64,000 bases of DNA from Alteriqipengyuania_B sp035481675 (GCF_035481675.1 NZ_JAYJJW010000002.1:186001-250000), one strand, 5' to 3'; positions 27,340 to 35,880 are shown, counted from the stretch's first letter. Notes: a model not told the origin generated them from the letters alone. Program-made: numbers and translations.

Positions 27340-28575
27340 ATGAAAACCTGGTTCCGCATTCCGCTGTGGCAGCGCGTCATCGCCGCGCTGGTCCTCGGCA
27401 TATTGACCGGCTGGCTGTGGGGGCCGGGCGCGGAAAGCATCAAGATCATCGGCGATGTCTTCGTCGCCTTCATCAAGATGCTGGTGGTCCCGCTGATCTT
27501 CTTCAGCCTCGTTGCCGGGGTCGCCGCGATCGGCGATTTGCGCAAGCTCGGCAGCGTCGGCTGGCGGGCGCTGCTGCTGTTCGTCGTCACCGGCCAGATC
27601 GCGGTCTGGCTCGGCCTGTTCCTCGGCACGGTGATCCAGCCCGGCGTCGGCGTGGACACCTCGGCCATCGAAATGGGCGCGATCCCCGAACCCAACGAGA
27701 CCGGCTGGCGCGACATGGTCATGGGCATGATCCCGCAAAGCCCGGTGCAGGTCATGGCCGACGTCAACGTCCTGCCGCTGATCGTCTTCGCTTTGCTGAT
27801 CGGCATCGGCATCCTGATGGCGGAAGAGGACGGCAAGCCGGTCCAGAAGATATTCGATTCGGGCGCGGTCATCATGCAGAAGGTGACCATCATCGTGATG
27901 GAGCTGACCCCCTTCGGCGTCTTCGCGCTGATGGCTTGGGTGGCCGGCACGCTGGGGCTCGATGCGCTCGCCGCGCTCGGCAAGCTGGTGTTGCTGAACT
28001 ATGTCGGCTGCCTGCTGATCATCGGAGTGATGTATTCGGCGATGATCAAGTTCATCGCGCGCCTGCCGGTGATCGATTTCTTCCGCGGCATCATCGATGC
28101 GATCGCGGTGAGCTATTCCACCGCGAGTTCCAACGCCACTTTGCCGGTCACGCTGCGCTGCGCGGAGCGCAACCTTGGGGTGAGCAATTCGGTGGCGAGC
28201 TTCGTCATCTCCCTCGGCGCCACGATCAACATGAACGGCACCGCGATGTATCTCGGCCTTGCCACGCTGTTCGGGGCGCAGATCTTCGGCGTCGAACTGT
28301 CATGGGCGCAGTATTTCCTGATCTCGATCCTCGGCACGCTGGGCGCTGTGGGCGCGGCCGGCATCCCGGGCGCGGGCCTCATCATGATGGCGCTGGTGTT
28401 CGGCGCGGTCGGCGTGCCGCTGGAAACCATCGCCTTCGTCGCCGGGGTTGACCGGATCATGGACATGATGCGCACCACCACCAATGTCAGCGGTGATGCT
28501 GCCGTCGCGACGACCGTGGCGGTGCTTACGAACGAGATCGACCGCGCCGAGATGATCAGCGCGGATGATGTCTGA
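27340..28575 (+). CDS. Dicarboxylate/amino acid:cation symporter (DAACS family)
   Basis: A 411-residue inner-membrane transporter of the GltP/DctA/GltPh fold with about eight membrane segments and two re-entrant loops. The serine-rich hairpin 1 reads YSTASSNATLPVTL, the substrate-binding helix 7 has GATINMNGTAMY, hairpin 2 is in AAGIPGAGLIMM, and the helix 8 signature is in DRIMDMMRTTTNVSGD. The substrate (C4-dicarboxylate or acidic amino acid) cannot be settled by eye. It follows dapE by 19 bases. Confidence 0.9.
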   Translation: MKTWFRIPLWQRVIAALVLGILTGWLWGPGAESIKIIGDVFVAFIKMLVVPLIFFSLVAGVAAIGDLRKLGSVGWRALLLFVVTGQIAVWLGLFLGTVIQPGVGVDTSAIEMGAIPEPNETGWRDMVMGMIPQSPVQVMADVNVLPLIVFALLIGIGILMAEEDGKPVQKIFDSGAVIMQKVTIIVMELTPFGVFALMAWVAGTLGLDALAALGKLVLLNYVGCLLIIGVMYSAMIKFIARLPVIDFFRGIIDAIAVSYSTASSNATLPVTLRCAERNLGVSNSVASFVISLGATINMNGTAMYLGLATLFGAQIFGVELSWAQYFLISILGTLGAVGAAGIPGAGLIMMALVFGAVGVPLETIAFVAGVDRIMDMMRTTTNVSGDAAVATTVAVLTNEIDRAEMISADDV

Positions 28576-28888
28576 AGACGGAGCCGAGCCGGAGCAGTAT
28601 GCGTCCCGCCGAATTTTAGCGGGCGTCGCGCTTGCGCTATTTGGACCGGCTCTTGTTCTCGGCGCGTTTATGGCAATCAGCCCGGCATCGGGCGAAGTGG
28701 CGGTCGATCTACCTTGGTGCGTATTGTTGGTGATTAGCCTGGTGCCTGGGTTGGTCGGGATTGAGATGATGCCTGTCTGGCGGACGACGAAGGCGATCCT
28801 TATGGCGATTTACGTCCCATTAGCGTCAGCAGGTGTCCTCTTCGGCCTTATTTGGGCAGCGTGCACGTTCTACAAGGAGTGTCTTTAG
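28565..28888 (+). CDS. Small membrane protein of unknown function
   Basis: A 107-residue protein with three predicted membrane segments (about residues 18-41, 49-69, 79-102) and a short acidic N-terminus. I recognise no family. It starts inside the end of the symporter gene, so it is translated from the same mRNA. Its codon use is looser and less GC-rich than its neighbours (many third-position A and T), which suggests it is a recent addition. An ATG at 28568 is an equally good start. Confidence 0.55.
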   Translation: MMSEDGAEPEQYASRRILAGVALALFGPALVLGAFMAISPASGEVAVDLPWCVLLVISLVPGLVGIEMMPVWRTTKAILMAIYVPLASAGVLFGLIWAACTFYKECL

Positions 28889-28896
28889 AAGGCGAA

Positions 28897-29334
28897 CTAT
28901 TCAGCTCCCATAATGCGCGGGGCGTCGCCAGCTTCGGTCACGCCGTCCTCGGAGAGCTCGATCGGCACGAAGTCGCCGAAGGCGCAGGCCGGGCCGCGCT
29001 GGAAGCCGCCGCCGACGCCGTCGAGGACGTAGAAGATCTGCGGCGTGCACAGCTGGCCGCCGCGCACCTCGTAAGTGATCGCCTTCTCGAAACCCAGGCG
29101 CGGGCAGCGCTGCGGCAGGGTCGAGCGATACAGCCTGCCGCCGACCTGGAAATCGATGGTGTAATCGTCATGCACGGTCTGGCGGGTGATCGACCCGTTC
29201 GGCAGGCAGCGCTGCGGCTCTCCCGTCGCGACTGCCAGCGGGGCGCGGATATCGGGTTCTTCCTCCATGCCGGCCTGCGCGGCGCAGGCGGCAAGGGCGG
29301 GCAGGGCGCAAAGGGCAAGTGCGGTGCGGATCAT
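28897..29334 (-). CDS. DUF6491-like lipoprotein
   Basis: A 145-residue predicted lipoprotein: signal sequence with lipobox LAAC (Cys17), then RCLPNGSITRQTVHDDYTID, a GGRLYRSTLPQRCPRL segment and GGQLCTPQIFYVLDG. The pattern of a nucleating Cys-x-n-Ile-(Arg/Thr)-x-V-DD and a late Leu-Cys resembles the DUF6491 family of small secreted proteins, whose role is unknown. The ATG at 29334 follows AGGAGA at the correct distance. It lies downstream of nth on the same strand. Confidence 0.62.
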   Translation of the reverse strand: MIRTALALCALPALAACAAQAGMEEEPDIRAPLAVATGEPQRCLPNGSITRQTVHDDYTIDFQVGGRLYRSTLPQRCPRLGFEKAITYEVRGGQLCTPQIFYVLDGVGGGFQRGPACAFGDFVPIELSEDGVTEAGDAPRIMGAE

Positions 29335-29381
29335 GGCCGGTCTCCTCATAAGCGGCATCATCCTGTGCGCGCCCACCTTAA

Positions 29382-30038
29382 TCAAGCCTTGGCGCGGCCC
29401 TTGGGTTCCGAGGTCTTCTTTCGGAAGCTGCACAGGTCGGCGACCTTGCAGCGCCAGCATTCGGGCGTGCGCGCCTTGCAGACATAGCGGCCGTGCAGGA
29501 TCAGCCAGTGGTGCGAATCGAGCCGGAAGGGCTGCGGTACGCGCTTTTCCAGTTTCGCTTCGACCGCTTCGGGCGTCTTGCCCTTGGCGAGGCCGGTGCG
29601 GTTGCCGACGCGGAAGATATGGGTGTCGACGGCGAAGGTTTCCTGCCGGAACCAGCAATTGAGCACGACATTCGCCGTCTTGCGGCCGACCCCCGGCAGG
29701 CGGACTAGGTCGTCGCGCGTGTCCGGCACCTCTCCGCCATATTCGTCGACCAGCAATTGCGAGAGCGCGATGACGTTCTTGGCCTTCGAATTGAACAGGC
29801 CGATGGTCTTGATGTGCTCGCGCAGCCCCTCTTCGCCGAGGTCGAGCATCTGCTGCGGCGTTTCGACTTCGGCGAACAGGCGCCGCGTGGCCTTGTTGAC
29901 CCCGACGTCCGTCGCTTGCGCCGACAAGGCCACCGCAACGACGAGCTGGTAGCAGTTCCCGTACTCGAGCTCGGTCTCTGGGTTCGGATTATCCTCTGCA
30001 AGCCTGCGGAAGAACTCGAAGATCTGGTCCTTGGTCAT
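29382..30038 (-). CDS. nth: Endonuclease III
   Basis: DNA glycosylase/AP lyase that removes oxidised pyrimidines in base excision repair. The 218-residue protein keeps the helix-hairpin-helix LPGVGRKTANVVLN with catalytic Lys120, the essential Asp138 in AVDTHIFRV (both at E. coli numbering) and a C-terminal [4Fe-4S] motif Cys-x6-Cys-x2-Cys-x5-Cys (CKARTPECWRCKVADLC). The tail is Lys-rich. It starts 16 bases after the dapB stop, so the two form an operon. Confidence 0.95.
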   Translation of the reverse strand: MTKDQIFEFFRRLAEDNPNPETELEYGNCYQLVVAVALSAQATDVGVNKATRRLFAEVETPQQMLDLGEEGLREHIKTIGLFNSKAKNVIALSQLLVDEYGGEVPDTRDDLVRLPGVGRKTANVVLNCWFRQETFAVDTHIFRVGNRTGLAKGKTPEAVEAKLEKRVPQPFRLDSHHWLILHGRYVCKARTPECWRCKVADLCSFRKKTSEPKGRAKA

Positions 30039-30054
30039 GCAATCCTGCCCATGG

Positions 30055-30798
30055 TCAGGACAGCCCCAGAACGTCATTCATCGTGTAGCGGCCGGCAGGT
30101 TTGCCCACGAGCCATGCCGCGCCGGCCACGGCCCCGCGGGCGAAGATCGCGCGGTCTTCGGCGCTGTGGGACAAGGTGATGCGCTCCTGTTCCCCGGCCA
30201 GGATGACGCTGTGTTCCCCGGCGACCGTGCCGCCACGCAGGGCGGCAAAGCCGATTGCGCCCTCGGCCCGCTTGCCCGTGTGCCCGTCACGCCCGCTCTC
30301 GCGATTGGCGGCAAGCTCGATGCCGCGCCCCTTTGCCGCGGCCTCTCCTAGGAGCACCGCCGTGCCGCTGGGGGCGTCGATTTTCATCCGGTGGTGCATT
30401 TCCACGATCTCGATGTCCCAATCCGGCCCCAACCTACTCGCCGCCTCTTCGACCAGGTGCGCCAGCAGCGTGACGCCCAGCGAGGTATTGCCGGTCTGCA
30501 GGATGGGCAGCACGTCCGCCGCTTCGTCGATCATCCGGTGATGCTCTTCGCCGAGGCCGGTGGTGCCGATCAGGATCGGGATGTCGGCGACGCGGGCGGC
30601 GGCGATATTGGCGGCAAGCGCATCGGGCGCGGAAAAATCGACCAGCGCATCGCATTCTGTCGCCAGCGGACCGGGCTGCTCGCCGTGGTCGACCCCGCCC
30701 GCAAATACGTGCTCGCCCGCGTCCAGGACCGCGCGGATGGCCTGCCCCATGCGCCCCTCGCTCCCGATGATACCAATGCGCAGTGCGTCTTCGGCCAT
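30055..30798 (-). CDS. dapB: 4-hydroxy-tetrahydrodipicolinate reductase
   Basis: NAD(P)H-dependent step of the diaminopimelate pathway to lysine and peptidoglycan. The 247-residue protein has the nucleotide-binding IGIIGSEGRMGQAI, DFSAPDAL, the IGTTGLGEE loop, and the substrate signature EMHHRMKIDAPSGTA. The ATG at 30798 is used (GTG at 30804 is an alternative). It is divergent from the sirtuin gene, with only 26 bases between starts, and is co-oriented with nth. Confidence 0.94.
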   Translation of the reverse strand: MAEDALRIGIIGSEGRMGQAIRAVLDAGEHVFAGGVDHGEQPGPLATECDALVDFSAPDALAANIAAARVADIPILIGTTGLGEEHHRMIDEAADVLPILQTGNTSLGVTLLAHLVEEAASRLGPDWDIEIVEMHHRMKIDAPSGTAVLLGEAAAKGRGIELAANRESGRDGHTGKRAEGAIGFAALRGGTVAGEHSVILAGEQERITLSHSAEDRAIFARGAVAGAAWLVGKPAGRYTMNDVLGLS

Positions 30799-30824
30799 TG
30801 CCACCCCCTCGTGTTGCGTGCTTC

Positions 30825-31535
30825 ATGGGCGACATGGCTGCCCCGCGCAATATCGTGATCCTGACCGGTGCCGGAATCAGCGCGGAGAGCGGCATCGACA
30901 CGTTCCGCGCCGAGGGCGGCTTGTGGGAACAGCATCGGATCGAGGATGTCGCGACGCCGGAAGGCTTTGAACGCGACCCGGGCCTGGTGCTCAATTTCTA
31001 CGACATGCGCCGCGCCGCGCTGGCGACGGTTGCGCCCAATCCGGCGCATGAAGCGCTCGCCTGGCTGGACGCCGAATTCGATGGCGAGCTGCTGATCGTC
31101 ACGCAGAATGTCGACGATTTGCACGAGCGGGCGGGTGCCCGCCGCGTACTGCACATGCACGGGGAATTGAAGAGCGCCCTGTGCCGGATCTGCGAACGCC
31201 GCACACCGTTCGAGGGCACGATGCGCGATCGGCCCGCCTGCCCGATGTGCGAATCGCGCAGCCTGCGCCCCGATGTCGTCTGGTTCGGGGAGATGCCGTA
31301 CGAGATGGACCGCATCTACGCCGCGCTGCGCGCTGCCGACCTGTTCGTCAGCATCGGCACCAGCGGCGCGGTCTACCCTGCGGCAGGCTTCGTGCGCGAT
31401 GCGCGCGAACTGGGCGCGCAGACCCTCGAGTTGAACCTCGAACGCAGCGAAGGCTCGCACTGGTTCCACGAATCGCGGCAGGGCCGGGCGAGTGTCCTTG
31501 TCCCCGAATGGGTCGACCGGATACTCGCCGGTTAG
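30825..31535 (+). CDS. cobB: NAD-dependent protein deacylase, class III sirtuin
   Basis: Sir2-family enzyme of 236 residues removing acyl groups from lysines with NAD. Motifs: GAGISAESGIDTFR, TQNVDDLHERAG, catalytic His in HMHGE, and two CxxC zinc pairs (CRICE and CPMCE), then VVWFGE. The segment NFYDMRR carries the Tyr-x-x-Arg pair that in E. coli CobB and human SIRT5 binds succinyl and malonyl lysine, so desuccinylase activity is predicted. It ends three bases short of the convergent katA end. Confidence 0.9.
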   Translation: MGDMAAPRNIVILTGAGISAESGIDTFRAEGGLWEQHRIEDVATPEGFERDPGLVLNFYDMRRAALATVAPNPAHEALAWLDAEFDGELLIVTQNVDDLHERAGARRVLHMHGELKSALCRICERRTPFEGTMRDRPACPMCESRSLRPDVVWFGEMPYEMDRIYAALRAADLFVSIGTSGAVYPAAGFVRDARELGAQTLELNLERSEGSHWFHESRQGRASVLVPEWVDRILAG

Positions 31536-31538
31536 GCC

Positions 31539-33089
31539 TTATTCGGCTGCCACGCGCAGGCTGTCGCCGCCGCCGGAGATCGACAGGGCCGAGGCCAATC
31601 CGGGAGCGTCGGACTTTCCGCCGAGCTTTTCGCGAACGGCTTTCTCAATGCGTGCGGCGATCTTCTCGTCGACCGCCCGCCAGTAATCGAACGCGCGCAG
31701 CAGCACACCCTCGCTGACCCCGTCGGCAAGATGCCCGGCGACGTTGGCGACGAAGCGGTCGCGCTGTGCGTCGTCCATAACATCGTTGATCAGCGCGCGG
31801 GGCTGGCTGACCTCATCGTCGTCCTCGCGCAAGGTGTATGCCTGGCGCACCATGTCGCCATCGGACATCCATGTTGCCTCGCCGCCGACCTGTGGCTGCG
31901 CCGCAGGGCCGCCATATGAATTGGGTGCGTAAACCGGATCGACCGCGTTTTTCACCCGCATGGCGCCGGCGCGCGAATAGGAATTGACCTGTTCTGCGTT
32001 CTTGGGCGAATTCACCGGAATCTGCTTGTAATTGACCCCCAGCCGGTGGCGGTGCGCATCGGCATAGGAGAACCCGCGGGCCAGCAGCATTTTGTCCGGT
32101 GACAGGCCGATGCCAGGCACCATATTGTTGGGCTCGAAGGCGAGCTGTTCGATCTGCGTGTCCCAATCCACCGGATTTTCGTTGAGCACCAGCTTACCGA
32201 CCTCGATCAGCGGATAGTCTGCGTGCGGCCAGGTCTTGGTGAGGTCGAAGGGGTTGATGCGGTAGGTCTTGGCGTCCTCGTACGGCATCACCTGCCATTT
32301 CAGGGTCCAGCTGGGATAGTCACCGTCATGGATCGCATCGAACAGGTCGCGGCGGTGGTAGTCGCTGTCCTCGCCAGCCTTCTTGACCGCCTCTTCCTGC
32401 GTCAAATGTGCGTTGCCGCTCATCTCGCCGACATCGGTCATGAAGTGGAACTTCACCCAGAATTTCTCGCCATCCTCGTTGATCAGCATGTAGGTGTGGC
32501 TGCCGTAGCCATTCATCTCGCGCCAGTTCTTGGGCACGCCGCGATCGCCCATCAGGTATGTGACCTGATGTGCGCTTTCGGGCGACAGCGTCCAGAAATC
32601 CCACATCATGTCGTGATCGCGCAGGCCGTTGTCGGCGCGCCGCTTCTGGCTTCGGATGAAGTGCTGGAACTTCAGCGGGTCGCGGATGAAGAAGATCGGC
32701 GTGTTGTTGCCGACCATGTCGAAGTTGCCATCCTCGGTGTAGAATTTGACGCTGAACCCGCGCGGGTCGCGCCACGTGTCCGGGCTGCCGCGCTCGCCGG
32801 CCACGGTCGAAAATCGCATGGCCGTGTCGGTCTTCGCGCCCTTCTGGAAGACCTTCGCCTTGGTATATTGCGAGACATCGTGCGTAGTCTCGAAATAACC
32901 GAACGCGCCGGACCCTTTCGCATGGGGCTGTCGCTCCGGGATCCGCTCCCGGTTGAAGTTGGCCATCTGCTCGATGAGGTAATGATCGTTGAGAACGATG
33001 GGGCCATCCGGCCCGATGGTCAGGGAATGCTCGTCGCTCTGGACCGGGATGCCGGCATCGGTTGTGGTCGGGGGTACGGTCTTGCTCAT
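31539..33089 (-). CDS. katA: Monofunctional haem catalase
   Basis: Dismutates hydrogen peroxide to water and oxygen. The 516-residue protein is a small-subunit catalase: catalytic His56 in IPERQPHAKGSGAFGYFE (QP replaces the usual VV before the His), the conserved Asn in NFDMVGNNTPIFF, and the proximal haem Tyr in ARGFSYADAHRHRLG. A candidate EcfG-type promoter is just upstream, which would place it in the general stress response. It is convergent with the sirtuin gene and follows the MoeB-like gene on the same strand. Confidence 0.95.
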   Translation of the reverse strand: MSKTVPPTTTDAGIPVQSDEHSLTIGPDGPIVLNDHYLIEQMANFNRERIPERQPHAKGSGAFGYFETTHDVSQYTKAKVFQKGAKTDTAMRFSTVAGERGSPDTWRDPRGFSVKFYTEDGNFDMVGNNTPIFFIRDPLKFQHFIRSQKRRADNGLRDHDMMWDFWTLSPESAHQVTYLMGDRGVPKNWREMNGYGSHTYMLINEDGEKFWVKFHFMTDVGEMSGNAHLTQEEAVKKAGEDSDYHRRDLFDAIHDGDYPSWTLKWQVMPYEDAKTYRINPFDLTKTWPHADYPLIEVGKLVLNENPVDWDTQIEQLAFEPNNMVPGIGLSPDKMLLARGFSYADAHRHRLGVNYKQIPVNSPKNAEQVNSYSRAGAMRVKNAVDPVYAPNSYGGPAAQPQVGGEATWMSDGDMVRQAYTLREDDDEVSQPRALINDVMDDAQRDRFVANVAGHLADGVSEGVLLRAFDYWRAVDEKIAARIEKAVREKLGGKSDAPGLASALSISGGGDSLRVAAE

Positions 33090-33116
33090 CGCGACTCTCC
33101 TGCTGTGCAGGACATC

Positions 33117-33141
33117 AACCCTTGCCCGGAGTGGCCGTTCC
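33117..33141 (-). promoter_or_regulatory. Candidate EcfG-type promoter of katA
   Basis: On the minus strand GGAAC (33141-33137) and GGTT (33120-33117) are separated by 16 bases, 27 bases before the katA start. It differs in one base from the GGAAC-N16-CGTT consensus. Confidence 0.45.
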
Positions 33142-33163
33142 TAGCCTACCGGACGAAATCGGA

Positions 33164-33949
33164 TCAAAGTGAGTTACACACCTTGCAGGCGGGGTCCTTC
33201 GCGATTGTGAAGCTGCGCATCTCGCCTTTCAGGCCGTCCATGAGGAAGACGCGGCCCCAGTCGGGCGCGCCGAGAGTGGCATGACCGGCCAGCAGCACAC
33301 GGATTGCCTGCAGCGCGCCGAAAGTGCCTGCCCAGCCGACCATGGCGCCCAGCATGCCGTCGTCCGCGCAGGTGTCGCAGTCGTCGGTGTCGAAGGCATC
33401 GCCCACGAAGCAGCGGTAGCAGGCCTCGCCCTCCAGATGCCCGGCGAAGGCGCCGACCTGCCCCTGGAAGCGCCCGACGGCGGCGCTCAGCAGTGGTAAG
33501 GCCGTGCGCACGCATGCATCCGAGACGGTAAGCCGGGTGGCGAAATTGTCCGTCCCGTCAAGCACGAGGTCGTGGCCTTGCAGCAGCGTGTCCGCATTGC
33601 CACCATCGATCCGCGCGTCGTGCACGGCGACGTCGATCGCGGCATCGAAATTGGCGAGCCAGCGGCGGGCCGACACGGCCTTGCCATGGCCGATGTCGCG
33701 CTGCGCATAGATGGTCTGGCGCTGGAGGTTGGACAGCTCCACGTCGCCATCGTCGATCACCGTCAGGGCGCCGATCCCGGCTGCGGCGAGATATTGCAGC
33801 GCCGGGCTTCCGATCCCGCCCAGCCCGACGATGGCGACGCGCTTCCCCGCCAGCGCCGCCTGCCCCGCGCCGCCGATTTCGGGCACGATGATCTGGCGCT
33901 GGAAGCGATCGATGCGGGCCGGGGTAAGCGGGGCTGGTGTCAGGGCCAT
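33164..33949 (-). CDS. MoeB/ThiF/HesA-family adenylyltransferase
   Basis: A 261-residue E1-like enzyme that adenylates the C-terminus of a ubiquitin-like sulfur carrier. The N-terminal helix RFQRQIIVPEIGG, the ATP-binding VGLGGIGSPALQYLAAAG, DGDVELSNLQRQ and the DGTDNFATR segment are all typical. One zinc Cys pair is in CYRCF and the other in the terminal CKVC. There is no C-terminal rhodanese domain, so it may serve molybdopterin (MoeB) or thiamin (ThiF) synthesis; the neighbours give no hint. The ATG at 33949 is preferred over an upstream TTG. Confidence 0.85.
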   Translation of the reverse strand: MALTPAPLTPARIDRFQRQIIVPEIGGAGQAALAGKRVAIVGLGGIGSPALQYLAAAGIGALTVIDDGDVELSNLQRQTIYAQRDIGHGKAVSARRWLANFDAAIDVAVHDARIDGGNADTLLQGHDLVLDGTDNFATRLTVSDACVRTALPLLSAAVGRFQGQVGAFAGHLEGEACYRCFVGDAFDTDDCDTCADDGMLGAMVGWAGTFGALQAIRVLLAGHATLGAPDWGRVFLMDGLKGEMRSFTIAKDPACKVCNSL

Positions 33950-34010
33950 GGGCAAGCCTGTTGGCAGGCTGTGGAAGGCCTGTCGATAGTCCCCGTAGCT
34001 GCGGTTGCGC

Positions 34011-35423
34011 TTAGCTTTCGAGCTGGCGGAGCAGGCTGCGCACGTCGCCGTCCATGTCGGCGTCGCGTTCGCGCAGGTCCTCGATCAGGCGCACCGCGTG
34101 GATCACGGTGGAATGATCGCGCCCGCCGAACTTGCGCCCGATCTCCGGATAGGAGCGCGGGGTGAGCACCTTGGCGAGGTACATCGCAACCTGCCGCGGT
34201 CGAACCACGGCGCGGGCGCGGCGCTTGCTCGACATCTCGCTGCGGTCGATGCGGTAGAACTGGCACACGGTGCGCTGGATTTCGTCGATCGTGATCCGCT
34301 TGCGGTTGGCCGACAGGATATCGGTCAGCTGCTCTTCGGCGAGGTTGAGCGAGACTTCCTGGCCCGTCAGCTGGGCGTAGGCGATCAGCTTGTTGAGCCC
34401 GCCGACAAGTTCGCGGACATTGCGGCTGACGGTGCGGGCGAGGAATTCGATCACGTCGCCCGGCACATCGAGCGGGGCGAACTTGGCCAGCTTGGCTTCC
34501 AGCACGGCACGGCGCAGTTCAATATCGGCCGGCTGGATGTCGGCGACGAGCCCCATGCTGAGGCGGCTGAGCAGGCGCGGTTCCACCCCGTCCAGCGCCT
34601 GCGGGGCGCGGTCGGCGGCAAAGACCAGCCGCTTGCCTTCGGCCAGCAGCGCGTCGATCGTGTAGAGCAGCTCTTCCTGTGCGCTCGCCTTGCCGATGAT
34701 GAACTGGATATCGTCCACCAGCAGCAGGTCGAAACCGCGCAGCCGGGCCTTGAATTCGATCATCTGGTTTTCGCGCAGGGCCTGCACGAACTCGATCATG
34801 AAACGTTCGGCGCTGCAGTAGAAGATGCGCGCGCGCGGATGGCTGGCGAGATAGGCGTGGCCGATGGCGTGCAGCAGGTGAGTCTTGCCCTGGCCCGTCG
34901 CCGCCTTGAGATACAGCGGCGAGAACTGCGGCTGTTCCGGCGCGGCCATGCGCTGCGCGGCGTTGCAGGCGAGGATGTTGGTGCTGCCGGTGACGAAGGC
35001 GGCGAACGTCAGCGACGGGTCGAGGCCGACCGAGCTGGTGAAGCCGTCTTCCACCATGCCGCCGCCGAGCATGATCGGCGCACCGTCGTTCGCGGCGCTG
35101 CGCTGGCCGCCGGCCTGCCCCATCGGCAGGTCGCCCAGCTGGCGCCGGCCCGGGTGGACCGCTACATTGACCTGGCGCACTTCGCCGCGCGCGATTTTCC
35201 AGGCGAGCGACAGGCGGTCGTGGAAACGGTCCTGCACCCAGTTGGCGGAGAATTCGGTCGGCAGGTAGAGATCGAGCGTGCCGGTCTCCTTGCAGAACTT
35301 GCCGAGGCGGATCGGCTTGATCCACTGGCTGTGCAGCTGGTGGCCCAGGTCCTTGCGCAGGCCCTGGCTTATGTCCGCCCAGTCCGCGGCGAGATCGATG
35401 GCTTCTTTTTCCTCATTGGTCAT
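34011..35423 (-). CDS. dnaA: Chromosomal replication initiator DnaA
   Basis: Binds oriC and opens it for DnaB loading. With the ATG at 35423 the protein has 470 residues: N-terminal domain I (DWADISQGLRKDLGHQLHSQW), a linker with a Gly-rich part, AAA+ domain III (TFAAFVTGSTNILACNAA; P-loop AATGQGKTHLL at 174-184; Walker B LLLVDDIQFI) and DNA-binding domain IV with GGRDHSTVIHAVRLI. The first P-loop Gly is Ala174. In-frame ATGs at 35477 and 35486 are alternatives. It is not next to dnaN, recF or rpmH, and no DnaA boxes are seen upstream. Confidence 0.93.
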   Translation of the reverse strand: MTNEEKEAIDLAADWADISQGLRKDLGHQLHSQWIKPIRLGKFCKETGTLDLYLPTEFSANWVQDRFHDRLSLAWKIARGEVRQVNVAVHPGRRQLGDLPMGQAGGQRSAANDGAPIMLGGGMVEDGFTSSVGLDPSLTFAAFVTGSTNILACNAAQRMAAPEQPQFSPLYLKAATGQGKTHLLHAIGHAYLASHPRARIFYCSAERFMIEFVQALRENQMIEFKARLRGFDLLLVDDIQFIIGKASAQEELLYTIDALLAEGKRLVFAADRAPQALDGVEPRLLSRLSMGLVADIQPADIELRRAVLEAKLAKFAPLDVPGDVIEFLARTVSRNVRELVGGLNKLIAYAQLTGQEVSLNLAEEQLTDILSANRKRITIDEIQRTVCQFYRIDRSEMSSKRRARAVVRPRQVAMYLAKVLTPRSYPEIGRKFGGRDHSTVIHAVRLIEDLRERDADMDGDVRSLLRQLES

Positions 35424-35847
35424 GTCGTCTTCCGCCTGCTTTCGTACCTGGCTCGAAAGCTCGGCATGAGGTCCCATCCTGATCATTATAGCCCCGTCTG
35501 CTTTGTTGCCGGCGCCGGCGGACGCCGATGCCTGTTTTCGTCCCGTGGAGGCGAGAGTCAGCTCTCCCGACATCCGGAATCCCCCCGATCCGGACGGGCC
35601 AATCTTGCGATCGCGATTTTCGGGTGCCGATGCCCTCTCGCCTCGACGTAAGAAGTAATAAGAAGACGCGAGCGTTGCTGTCCAGTGGGCCTGCGTAACT
35701 TTTTTGAAATATATCGCCTTGACTCGGGTCTATGGCGCGGACTTGCGTTAATAGTGTGTTTAATGAGTGGTTTACGCTGATTGCCCGAGCGAATCGCGGA
35801 ATCTACTGGAGTTTTTGCAGCGCACCATCGGGGCCTGCCGCGCAAAC
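35424..35847. other. Intergenic region upstream of dnaA
   Basis: About 420 bases between dnaA and the rpsT terminator. The part from about 35690 to 35790 is clearly AT-richer than the rest of the window (runs such as CTTTTTTGAAATATATCG and TTAATAGTGTGTTTAATGAG). TATAAT is present on the minus strand at 35490-35485 without a good -35. I see no TTATCCACA box, no gene and no stable RNA; the region probably holds the dnaA promoter. Confidence 0.5.
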
Positions 35848-35880
35848 GAAAAAGGCCGGCGCGAAATGCACCGGCCCGTT
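35848..35880 (-). terminator. Rho-independent terminator of rpsT
   Basis: On the minus strand GGCCGGTGC and GCGCCGGCC form a 9-bp stem with one mismatch around a short loop, followed by TTTTTCGTTT. Confidence 0.8.

Noticed and set aside
35485..35490. TATAAT on the minus strand as the dnaA -10 element.
   Set aside because: No acceptable -35 at 16-18 bases; it may even lie within the coding region if an upstream start is used.
35715..35780. TTGACT on the plus strand as promoter of a small RNA.
   Set aside because: No -10 element at a usable distance and no terminator in the right direction before rpsT.
35424..35847. Chromosomal origin next to dnaA.
   Set aside because: No cluster of DnaA boxes; alphaproteobacterial origins usually lie elsewhere.
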